Shown piece by piece: positions 32,554 through 39,999 of a stretch of 41,836 nt of DNA (positions are counted from its first letter, which is position 1; the number at the start of each line of letters is the position of its first letter). A program made the translations under genes and the position numbers. Source of the stretch: an uncultured Oribacterium sp. (lineage in GTDB: Bacteria > Bacillota > Clostridia > Lachnospirales > Lachnospiraceae). The stretch spans positions 1-41,836 of the forward strand of contig CALAOB010000138.1 in the NCBI GenBank assembly GCA_937927445.1, in the 5' to 3' direction. Under the pieces are notes generated by a model that searched no databases, was not told the DNA's origin, and saw only the letters and a list, made by a program, of their open reading frames with translations.

Positions 32554-33963
32554 TTACGCCTTCTTCGCGTCTGCAGCCGCCATATCCTCGGCCTTTTTCT
32601 TCACATCCTCGATGGTACCGACGTTAAAGAACGCACTCTCCGGATACTCATCCATCTCACCATCGATGATCGCCTTGAAGCCCTTGATGGTATCAGCGAG
32701 CGGTACATATCTGCCCGGGATACCGGTGAACTGCTCACCGACGAAGAACGGCTGGCTCAGGAAGTTACGGATCTTACGTGCACGGTATACGGTCATCTTA
32801 TCCTCCTCGGACAGCTCTTCCATACCGAGGATGGCGATGATATCCTGCAGCTCCTTGTACTTCTCGAGGATCTGCAGTACACGCTGTGCTGTATCATAGT
32901 GCTCCTTACCGACGATTTCCTCGGTCAGGATTCTGGAGGAGCTCTCCAGCGGATCGACGGCCGGGTAGATACCCTGCTCTACGATCTTACGGGACAGAAC
33001 CGTCGTCGCATCGAGGTGCGCGAAGGTCGTCGCCGGTGCCGGGTCGGTCAGGTCGTCGGCCGGAACGTAGACGGCCTGTACGGAAGTAACCGAACCTTCC
33101 TTCGTCGACGCGATACGCTCCTGCAGCTGGCCCATCTCCGTCGCGAGGGTCGGCTGATAACCGACGGCCGACGGCATACGACCGAGCAGAGACGAAACCT
33201 CGGAACCTGCCTGTACGAAACGGAAGATGTTATCGATGAAGAGCAACACATCCTTATGCTGCACATCACGGAAGTACTCGGCCATCGTAAGGCCGGTCTC
33301 CGCCACACGCATTCGGGCACCCGGTGCCTCATTCATCTGTCCAAAGACGAGGGCCGTGTTCTTGATAACACCACTCGCGGTCATCTCGCTGTAGAGATCA
33401 TTACCCTCACGGGAACGCTCACCTACACCGGTGAAGATCGAGTATCCGCCATGCTCCGTCGCGATGTTTCGGATCAGCTCCTGAATCAGGACCGTCTTAC
33501 CGACACCTGCACCACCGAACAGACCGATCTTACCACCCTTTGCGTACGGTGCCAGCAGATCGATGACCTTGATACCGGTCTCGAGAACCTCCTGTACCGG
33601 ATTCTGGTCCTCGAACTTCGGCGGCTTCCGGTGGATCTCCCAGTGCTCCTCTGTCTCCGGTGCCGGCTGTCCATCGATCGCATCGCCCAGCACATTAAAC
33701 AGTCTGCCGAGGGTCTTCTCACCTACAGGAACAGTGATTCCGGCACCTGTATTCGTGACGACCATGTCCCGCTCGAGTCCCTCGGATGCACTCAGCATGA
33801 TGCAGCGCACGACGCTCTGCCCCATCTGCTGTGCCACCTCCATGACACACTCTCTGCCATGATTATCTACCTTAAGTGCAGTCTTGATCTCCGGAAGCGG
33901 TGTGGTATCAAACGCCACATCGACGACCGGTCCCATCACCTGCACGATTTTTCCTGTCTGCAT
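32554..33963 (-). CDS. atpD: F-type ATP synthase beta subunit
   Basis: This 469-residue catalytic subunit has Walker A GGAGVGKTVLI, the catalytic Glu in GVGERSREGND, Walker B VLLFIDNIFRF, and EELSEED as the DELSEED variant. It is 12 bp after atpG, with an AGGAGGATAC-type ribosome site. Nothing is unusual. Confidence 0.98.
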   Translation of the reverse strand: MQTGKIVQVMGPVVDVAFDTTPLPEIKTALKVDNHGRECVMEVAQQMGQSVVRCIMLSASEGLERDMVVTNTGAGITVPVGEKTLGRLFNVLGDAIDGQPAPETEEHWEIHRKPPKFEDQNPVQEVLETGIKVIDLLAPYAKGGKIGLFGGAGVGKTVLIQELIRNIATEHGGYSIFTGVGERSREGNDLYSEMTASGVIKNTALVFGQMNEAPGARMRVAETGLTMAEYFRDVQHKDVLLFIDNIFRFVQAGSEVSSLLGRMPSAVGYQPTLATEMGQLQERIASTKEGSVTSVQAVYVPADDLTDPAPATTFAHLDATTVLSRKIVEQGIYPAVDPLESSSRILTEEIVGKEHYDTAQRVLQILEKYKELQDIIAILGMEELSEEDKMTVYRARKIRNFLSQPFFVGEQFTGIPGRYVPLADTIKGFKAIIDGEMDEYPESAFFNVGTIEDVKKKAEDMAAADAKKA

Positions 33964-33975
33964 GTATCCTCCTAA

Positions 33976-34884
33976 CTACTTCCGCTGCTGTGCGCGGGCG
34001 CCCGCAGCGATCTCCGTGATTTCCTGTGTGATCTGTGCCTGACGCTGCCGATTATACTGTATGCTCAGCTGCTGCTTCAGCTTGTTACCACTCCGGTTCG
34101 CGGCATCCATCGCGGTCATACGTGCATTCTGCTCCGAGCAGAAGGACTCGACCAGCGCACTGTAGATGAAACCGTTCAGATAGTCCGGGATGACGTTATC
34201 GATGATGGCCTTCGGTGTCGGACGCATACGGAACTCCTCCATACCCGCGACCATCGGCACCGTCGTCCCCAGCACACCGCCGTTCAGCTTATCCAGCGGA
34301 AGCAGCTGCTCGGTCTCGGTGACCATCTCCAGACTGTTCTTCATACGTGTATACACGATGTAGAGCGCATCGAACTCATGTGCCTCGAAAAGATCCAGCA
34401 TATGACCCGTGATGACACGTGCCCGATGCAGGGTCGGATTCTGCGCCGTATAGTGGAAGTGGTGCGCGATCGGCTCGTTCTGTGCATGGAAGTATGCACG
34501 GCCCATCTCGCCGACGACGAACAGCTGATGATTCGGGCGCTCCCGGAGGATCTCCTCGGTCCGCTTGATCACATTATGATTATAGGCACCGGCGAGGCCC
34601 TTATCTGCTGTCACGCAGATGACCGCCGTCTTATAATCCCTCGGTTCCATCGTTTCACGAACCGAACGACGCACATCCAGGTATGGATGCGTGAAATCCT
34701 CCGGCAGATGACGAAGGATACGCTGGATCATCGTCTGCAGCGTGTAGAAATACGGCTCGGTTTTCGCCAGATCCGTCTTCGCCTTCCGGAGCTTCGTACT
34801 GGAGATGAGGTACATGGCGTTGGTGATTTTCAGCGTATTATCGATGCTCGAGATACGATCCCGAAGCTCTCTTGTTGTTGCCAT
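33976..34884 (-). CDS. atpG: F-type ATP synthase gamma subunit
   Basis: This 302-residue rotor shaft has N-terminal MATTRELRDRISSIDNTLKI, central VICVTADKGLAGAYNHNVI and C-terminal MTAMDAANRSGNKLKQQL helices. ATG 34884 follows GACAGGAGTACATC; the frame stays open upstream but without similarity. It lies 117 bp after the fused delta-alpha gene, and a strong hairpin fills the gap. Confidence 0.96.
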   Translation of the reverse strand: MATTRELRDRISSIDNTLKITNAMYLISSTKLRKAKTDLAKTEPYFYTLQTMIQRILRHLPEDFTHPYLDVRRSVRETMEPRDYKTAVICVTADKGLAGAYNHNVIKRTEEILRERPNHQLFVVGEMGRAYFHAQNEPIAHHFHYTAQNPTLHRARVITGHMLDLFEAHEFDALYIVYTRMKNSLEMVTETEQLLPLDKLNGGVLGTTVPMVAGMEEFRMRPTPKAIIDNVIPDYLNGFIYSALVESFCSEQNARMTAMDAANRSGNKLKQQLSIQYNRQRQAQITQEITEIAAGARAQQRK

Positions 34885-34901
34885 GATGTACTCCTGTCTT
34901 C

Positions 34902-34985
34902 CGCCAATGCTTCCCGCCGGCATCCTCATGTCCCGGAGCCGATTCGACTCCGCTGCACGACGATGCTTCGCCGGAAGCATTGGCG
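34902..34985 (-). promoter_or_regulatory. Branched hairpin between the delta-alpha gene and atpG
   Basis: CGCCAATGCTTCC (34902-34914) pairs perfectly with GGAAGCATTGGCG (34973-34985). Inside, GGAGTC pairs with GGCTCC on the minus strand. There is no T-run. It is probably an mRNA processing or stability element setting subunit ratios within the operon. Confidence 0.65.
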
Positions 34986-35001
34986 CTATATGATGAAACG
35001 C

Positions 35002-37050
35002 TTAGACTGCGCTCGTGCTTCCTGATGTGCTGTGCTCGCTGTCCCAGACCTTCAGGAACTCGTCGGCAACGCTCAGAATGCTCTTCCTCGCATCGTCATC
35101 GAGCACCTTCGAAATCTCGAGGTTCTTACCGATCTCCGGATAGCGCTGCGCGAAATACGTGAGCATCTCCCCCTGAAATTCCTTGACATGCTTCGGCTCG
35201 ACGCTCATCAGTTTCTTATTGAGCGCGGTGACGAGGGTGATGACCTGATCCGCCAGGGACATCGGATGACCGAGTGGCTGCTTCAGAAGCTCCATAAGCA
35301 CCTTGCCCTGTGTGAGCAGGTCACGCGTGTTCTGATCGAGATCCGAGGAGAACTGCGTGAAGACAGCCATCTCACGATACTGCGCGAGATCGATACGGAG
35401 GGAGCCGGAGGCCTTCTTCATGGCCTTCGCCTGCGCCGCACCACCGACTCGGGATACGGACAGACCGACGTTGACGGCCGGACGCTGACCCTCGAAGAAG
35501 AGGTTGCTCTCGAGGAAGATCTGACCATCGGTGATGGAGATGACGTTCGTCGGGATATAGGCCGACACATCACCATCCTGGGTCTCGATGATCGGAAGTG
35601 CGGTGATGGAGCCACCACCGAGCTTCTCACTGAGACGGCAGGAACGCTCGAGGAGTCTCGAGTGCAGATAGAAGACATCGCCAGGGTACGCCTCACGTCC
35701 CGGTGCACGACCGAGAAGCAGTGACAGCGCTCTGTAGGCGACGGCATGCTTACTGAGGTCATCGTAGACGATCAGGACATCCTGCCCCTTGTACATGAAG
35801 TACTCGGCGAGGGCGGTCGCCGCATACGGTGCGATGTACTGGATCGGCGCCGGATCAGCCGCGGTGGCTGCCATGACGCAGGTGTACTTCATCGCATCGT
35901 GCTTCTTCAGGTTCTCGACCAGCGAAGCGACGGTCGACTCCTTCTGACCGATGGCGACATAGATACAGATACAGTTCTTGTCGGCCTGGTTCAGGATCGT
36001 ATCCATCGCGATGGAGGTCTTACCGGTCTGACGGTCGCCGATGATCAGCTCACGCTGTCCACGACCGATCGGGAACATCGAGTCGATCGCGAGGATACCC
36101 GTCTGCAGTGGCTCATTGACCGGCTGACGATCGATGATACCCGGTGCCGGCTGCTCGATGGCACGGTACTCGTCCTCATGGATCGGACCGAGACCGTCGA
36201 TCGGCTCACCGAGGGCGTTTACGACACGACCGAGGTAGTCGTTGGATACCGGTACGCCGGCCATACGACCGGTACGCATACCACGACTGCCCTCGCCGAG
36301 TCCGGTCTCGTCACCGAAGAGGATGACACCGATACGGTTCCGCTCGATGTTCTGTACCATACCCTTCGTCCCGTTATCGAACTCGATGACCTCACCATAC
36401 ATGGCATGATCGAGGCCGTTCATGATGGCGATACCATCACCGACGCTCTCGATGAAGCCGATTTCCTTCTTCTCGGCCTTCAGGTCGAAGTTTGAGATGC
36501 CCTTCTGAAGAATCGTCAGGATGTCGGCATCGCTTGTGAGGTTGGAACGGGTATTCCGGAGCTGCTCGAGGAACTGATTCCGGCGGCCGCTCGTCGACCA
36601 GTCGTACTGATCGTTGCCTACCTCGAGGATGAAGCCACCACCGAGTGCCTTATCCTCCTGCATCTGAAAGTCGAAATGCTGGGTCTTATATTTATCAAAA
36701 ACGAACTTCTGAATATTCAGGAGCTGCTTCTCCGTCGGCTTCGTCACGTAGCGAAGACGAACCTGGGTCTGGCGCTCTGCATTCGCACGGATCTCACTGT
36801 ACTGCTGTGCGATGTCCTTCCAGCTTCCGAGCGCATTCTGCTCACAGAGAAGCTTCAGGGTATCTCGCACCTCGGTCGGGAACACACTGTCGATGATGGT
36901 GTTTCTCTTCTCCAGTGACACGGTCGGATCACCGAGCTCGGAAAGGGTTTCCGGCAGGACCTCAAAGATACGTGAGGTCGAACTCATCACGCTCGGAGAA
37001 ACCTGCAGCTGAATCAAACGTTCTGCAATCTCTCTTGCATTCTGCGTCAT
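35002..37050 (-). CDS. Fused F-type ATP synthase delta and alpha subunits
   Basis: One continuous frame of 682 residues. Residues 1-95 correspond to the delta/OSCP N-terminal helical domain, apparently missing its first helix. Residues 96-165 are the delta C-terminal domain (RLRYVTKPTEKQL, then ALGGGFILEVGNDQYDWSTSGRR). From about 172 the alpha subunit begins (DADILTILQKGISNFDLKAE, VGDGIAIMNGLD). Walker A GDRQTGKTS is at 338-346, and the rest of alpha is complete. No ATG, GTG or TTG lies in frame between about residues 160 and 209, so a normal-length free alpha cannot start internally. AAGGAGGCATAAGCG precedes the ATG, 3 bp after atpF. Canonically F1 has three alpha but one delta, so the fusion is stoichiometrically odd. 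Confidence 0.95.
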   Translation of the reverse strand: MTQNAREIAERLIQLQVSPSVMSSTSRIFEVLPETLSELGDPTVSLEKRNTIIDSVFPTEVRDTLKLLCEQNALGSWKDIAQQYSEIRANAERQTQVRLRYVTKPTEKQLLNIQKFVFDKYKTQHFDFQMQEDKALGGGFILEVGNDQYDWSTSGRRNQFLEQLRNTRSNLTSDADILTILQKGISNFDLKAEKKEIGFIESVGDGIAIMNGLDHAMYGEVIEFDNGTKGMVQNIERNRIGVILFGDETGLGEGSRGMRTGRMAGVPVSNDYLGRVVNALGEPIDGLGPIHEDEYRAIEQPAPGIIDRQPVNEPLQTGILAIDSMFPIGRGQRELIIGDRQTGKTSIAMDTILNQADKNCICIYVAIGQKESTVASLVENLKKHDAMKYTCVMAATAADPAPIQYIAPYAATALAEYFMYKGQDVLIVYDDLSKHAVAYRALSLLLGRAPGREAYPGDVFYLHSRLLERSCRLSEKLGGGSITALPIIETQDGDVSAYIPTNVISITDGQIFLESNLFFEGQRPAVNVGLSVSRVGGAAQAKAMKKASGSLRIDLAQYREMAVFTQFSSDLDQNTRDLLTQGKVLMELLKQPLGHPMSLADQVITLVTALNKKLMSVEPKHVKEFQGEMLTYFAQRYPEIGKNLEISKVLDDDARKSILSVADEFLKVWDSEHSTSGSTSAV

Positions 37051-37053
37051 CGC

Positions 37054-37560
37054 TTATGCCTCCTTCGTGCCGTTCGGCTGCTGCCCCTCACTGTCGTTCA
37101 GGAACTGATCAAACAGCTGGCTGTCGTTCGCTGCACTGTCATGAGAGGTCGCAATCTTATAGGCTGCCTGTGCGACGAGCACGGCCATCTGCTGCTGCAT
37201 CTCATGCTGCTTCGTCTCGGCATCCTTCTCGGCCTGGATCTTCGCCTCGGCGATGATCTTGTCGGCCTTCTTGTTTGCGTTGTGGATGATCTCGTCGTAC
37301 TCCTTCGACGCATCGATCTTCGCCTGATTGATGGTCTCCTGACGCTCCGTCTCGATGTTCGAGAGGCTCGCCTCATACTTCTCCTTCAGCGCTGCTGCCT
37401 CCTGATTGACGGCATCTGCGTTCTTAAACGATGCCTCGATCTCGTTCTGACGCTTCTCGAGGACCGCGCGCACCGGCTTGAAGAGAAACTTCTTCATAAG
37501 GAAAGCCAGGAACAGCAGGTTGATCACGGTAAATAATAAGTTGATATCTACTCTTAACAT
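37054..37560 (-). CDS. atpF: F-type ATP synthase b subunit
   Basis: This 168-residue peripheral stalk has an N-terminal membrane helix (INLLFTVINLLFLAFLMKKF), then a long charged helix for dimerisation (LEKRQNEIEASFKNADAV onward). The C-terminus contacts delta. The stop lies 3 bp before the delta-alpha start. Full length. Confidence 0.95.
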   Translation of the reverse strand: MLRVDINLLFTVINLLFLAFLMKKFLFKPVRAVLEKRQNEIEASFKNADAVNQEAAALKEKYEASLSNIETERQETINQAKIDASKEYDEIIHNANKKADKIIAEAKIQAEKDAETKQHEMQQQMAVLVAQAAYKIATSHDSAANDSQLFDQFLNDSEGQQPNGTKEA

Positions 37561-37603
37561 GTTTCTTCTCCTGTCTTCACTGTACTACTGTCTCAAACAA
37601 AGA

Positions 37604-37825
37604 TCAGCCCAGGAAGAAGATGCAGAGGATACCGAGAACGAAGCCGTAGATCGCGGTTGCCTCGGCGAGGGCGCAGCCCAGAAGAAGGATTCTCATGATC
37701 TTGCCGTCTGCCTCCGGCTGTCTTGCGATGGCCTCTGCTGCCTTACCAGTTGCGATACCGATGGAAAGACCTGCACCGATGCAGGCGAATGCTGCTAAAC
37801 CGACACCAATTGCTGTTACGCTCAT
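37604..37825 (-). CDS. atpE: F-type ATP synthase c subunit
   Basis: This 73-residue hairpin proteolipid of the rotor ring has the ARQPEADGK polar loop and the ion-carrying Glu55 in ALAEATAIYG. Residues equivalent to the Na+-binding Gln32 and Ser66 of Ilyobacter are Ile22 and Ala56, which favours H+ over Na+ as coupling ion; this is inference by alignment. AAAGGAGAAAAATT precedes the ATG. Confidence 0.95.
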   Translation of the reverse strand: MSVTAIGVGLAAFACIGAGLSIGIATGKAAEAIARQPEADGKIMRILLLGCALAEATAIYGFVLGILCIFFLG

Positions 37826-37858
37826 AATTTTTCTCCTTTAAATTCATTTACAAATCAG

Positions 37859-37925
37859 CGACCATCACGGCTTATTCTGTTCTGGATGGTCGTCCGATGC
37901 CTACCGCTCTTCATTTCAAATGAAG
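37859..37925 (-). promoter_or_regulatory. Two stem-loops upstream of atpE
   Basis: CGACCATC (37859-37866) pairs with GATGGTCG (37885-37892). CTTCATTTCAAATGAAG (37909-37925) is a perfect palindrome apart from its centre. Both lie in the 185-bp gap between atpB and atpE and could promote processing or enhanced translation of the c subunit, needed in excess. Confidence 0.5.
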
Positions 37926-38010
37926 GGGCTGTTTCACATTTGCTGCGTGACGATCTCCCGGTCGACGGCATTGGCCGAATCCGGGGAGACAGTCTCAGGA
38001 CGGCTGCGGT

Positions 38011-38697
38011 TTACTCCACCGCGTCCTGGATGTAAAGCGATGTCAGGAATACGAAGACGTATGCCTGAATCAGTCCGTCGAATATATCAAAATAGAGACT
38101 GAAGATGGCCGGAACGCCGACCGGAACGACCATTTTGATCAGCTCCATGATGATAAATGCGCCGAGTACATTACCGAAAAGTCGCATGCACAGGGACAGC
38201 GGACGAATCACCAGCTCGAGGATATTGATCGGTGTTACGATCGCGACCGGCTGTGAAAAGCTCTTCAGCCAGCCCTTCGCGCCCTTCGCGCGGATACCCG
38301 CGACCTCGATCAGCACGATACTGATGAGTGAAAGACCGACCGTGACATTCAGATCCTTGGTCGGCGGCTTCAGTCCGAACAGACCGATCACGTTGGACAC
38401 TCCGATATAGATGAGGATGACGGAAATCAGGGTTCCATACTGCTTTCCCTTCTCTCCCACCATCCCGTTGATGAAGTTGTCCAGGAAGGTGACGATCATT
38501 TCTGCGACCTGCTGACGTTTACCCGGGTTGTGTACCTTCAGGTTCGAGCCCAGATAGATGGAAAGCGCAGCCAGTACAGCCATGATCACCCAGGTGATGA
38601 CGGTCGATTCGGCAACTTGAATCCCTCCGAACACCGGAATCGTGAATGCAGTGGCGACCTGCAGCTGTTCCTGGAGTTCCGAAGTAAATTGCTCCAT
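38011..38697 (-). CDS. atpB: F-type ATP synthase a subunit
   Basis: This 228-residue membrane stator forms the ion half-channels. It has IRPLSLCMRLFGNVLGAFI with the essential Arg, and the C-terminal GLIQAYVFVFLTSLYIQDAVE helix. GGAGGTAGTAGA precedes the ATG at 38697; the longer frame runs over a terminator-like hairpin and is not credible. First gene of the operon; no atpI precedes it. Confidence 0.95.
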   Translation of the reverse strand: MEQFTSELQEQLQVATAFTIPVFGGIQVAESTVITWVIMAVLAALSIYLGSNLKVHNPGKRQQVAEMIVTFLDNFINGMVGEKGKQYGTLISVILIYIGVSNVIGLFGLKPPTKDLNVTVGLSLISIVLIEVAGIRAKGAKGWLKSFSQPVAIVTPINILELVIRPLSLCMRLFGNVLGAFIIMELIKMVVPVGVPAIFSLYFDIFDGLIQAYVFVFLTSLYIQDAVE

Positions 38698-38763
38698 TCT
38701 ACTACCTCCATTTTCTTTTGCGTAAGTGCTCGAGAGTGATGCCGCTCCGGGTGCCGTATGCAA

Positions 38764-38839
38764 TAAAAAAATTCCGTACCGAAACCGGCCAACGGAATTC
38801 AACTATGCAGGGCAGCCCCCTTTTCCGGGCAGGCATAGT
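38764..38839 (-). terminator. Terminator-like attenuator in the atp leader
   Basis: On the minus strand, downstream of the atp promoter, a stem ACTATGC/GCATAGT (38833-38839, 38802-38808) is followed by AATTCCGT/ACGGAATT (38792-38799, 38770-38777) and a run of seven T. This has the form of an intrinsic terminator, lies about 70 bases before atpB, and no other minus-strand gene lies upstream for it to terminate. Confidence 0.7.
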
Positions 38840-38861
38840 GCTCCCGATTACTTCGGTTGCT

Positions 38862-38889
38862 ATTATATTCCGCAATTTTTCATATTCAA
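38862..38889 (-). promoter_or_regulatory. atp operon promoter
   Basis: On the minus strand, TTGAAT (38884-38889) and a consensus TATAAT (38862-38867) are spaced by 16 bp. The predicted leader is about 158 bases. Confidence 0.7.
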
Positions 38890-38920
38890 GCCGTATTTTT
38901 TATATATTTATCATGTCATT

Positions 38921-38949
38921 TTGACTTCGATTGTTCATTTTGATATATT
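38921..38949 (+). promoter_or_regulatory. LysR gene promoter
   Basis: TTGACT (38921-38926) and TATATT (38944-38949) are 17 bp apart. A second candidate, TTGATA (38940-38945) with TATTGT (38963-38968), is also 17 bp apart. The atp promoter lies divergently about 30 bp to the left. Confidence 0.6.
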
Positions 38950-38990
38950 AATCACAAGCTTATATTGTATTTTTGGAAATAATCTCTATT

Positions 38991-39034
38991 GGTAACAGTT
39001 CAGGCAGGGGACCCGGCCGGCCTGAACTGTTACC
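38991..39034. repeat. Perfect 15-bp dyad with GGGGACCCGG loop
   Basis: GGTAACAGTTCAGGC pairs perfectly with GCCTGAACTGTTACC around a 14-base loop. The CAGGGGACCCGG and CCTGAAC strings recur at 3409-3437. It would lie in the leader of the LysR transcript, 22 bp before its start codon. Confidence 0.7.
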
Positions 39035-39056
39035 TCTATTGAGCGAAGAGGTCCCT

Positions 39057-39947
39057 ATGGTTTCATATGATTATTATCGCATCTTCTATTATGTCGGCAG
39101 CTGTCGCAGCTTCACCCAGGCGGCACGCATGCTCGGCTCGAATCAGCCGAACGTGAGCCGCGCGATGAACAGCCTCGAGGCAGAGCTCGGCTGTAAGCTC
39201 ATGCACCGCGGAAAGCGCGGCATCACCCTGACACAGGTCGGGCAGAAGCTCTACGAGCATGTGTCGATCGCGTACGAGCAGCTGAGCTTCGGCGAGCGGG
39301 AGCTCCAGAAGGATGTCAATATGGAAACCGGTCACGTCACCATCGCCGCCTCCGAGAACGCACTTCGTCTCGTGCTGCTGCCGGTGCTGCGGGACTTTAA
39401 AAAGAACTTCCCGGAAATCAGCATCAGCATCTCAAATCACTCGACGCCCCGCGCACTGAAGGCACTGCGGGACGGCCTCGCCGACATCGCACTCGTGACC
39501 ACGCCACTGTCGATTCACGGTACGCTCTCGATGGAGCCACTCTTTACCTTTAAGGAAATCCCCATCGTCGGTCCGGGGCTCCGGCACCTCGCCGAGCAGC
39601 CCATGTCTCTGCGTGAGCTCGATACCTATCCACTCATCAGCGTCGGTCGCGATACCGGCACCCGCGAGCTCTATGTGCAGTACTTTCTGAATCATCAGCT
39701 GCCGTTCGATCCGGAACTGGAGGCCTCCTCCACGGACCAGATCCTGCCGATGGTGGCGTATGATCTCGGGATCGGCTTCTATCCAGAGGCACTCGCGCGG
39801 GATGCCCTCGCGCGTGGCGAGATCTATCGTATCCAGCTCACCGACCCGCTGCCGGACCGGACCTTCTGTGCGGTCGTCGATCAGTCACGTTCACTGTCGA
39901 CGGCGGCGGAGACGCTGCTGCAGGAGTTCGTCAAGCTTCGGCATTAA
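39057..39947 (+). CDS. LysR family transcriptional regulator
   Basis: This 296-residue protein has an N-terminal winged helix (YVGSCRSFTQAARMLGSNQPNVSRAM) and a C-terminal periplasmic-binding-like effector domain (VTIAASENALRLVLLPVLRDF; DGLADIALVTTP). ATG 39057 follows AGAGGTCCCT. It is divergent from the atp operon and ends at a shared terminator. The target genes are not apparent; control of atp is possible only by position. Confidence 0.93.
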   Translation: MVSYDYYRIFYYVGSCRSFTQAARMLGSNQPNVSRAMNSLEAELGCKLMHRGKRGITLTQVGQKLYEHVSIAYEQLSFGERELQKDVNMETGHVTIAASENALRLVLLPVLRDFKKNFPEISISISNHSTPRALKALRDGLADIALVTTPLSIHGTLSMEPLFTFKEIPIVGPGLRHLAEQPMSLRELDTYPLISVGRDTGTRELYVQYFLNHQLPFDPELEASSTDQILPMVAYDLGIGFYPEALARDALARGEIYRIQLTDPLPDRTFCAVVDQSRSLSTAAETLLQEFVKLRH

Positions 39948-39992
39948 AAAACTCCGTTGGAGAGGGGAACGTCCCTTTCCAACGGAGTTTTT
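39946..39992. terminator. Bidirectional intrinsic terminator
   Basis: AAAAACTCCGTTGGA pairs with TCCAACGGAGTTTTT, giving U-tracts on both strands. It serves the convergent LysR gene and the NlpC/P60 gene. Confidence 0.92.
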
Positions 39993-39999
39993 ATATTGA

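Noticed and set aside
32515..33975. 486-residue frame opposite atpD
   Set aside because: It is an antisense shadow of a highly conserved gene, with no start signal and no family resemblance.
37604..37825. Na+-dependent ATP synthase
   Set aside because: The c subunit lacks the Gln and Ser equivalents of the Na+ site, although the Thr and Tyr positions are kept.
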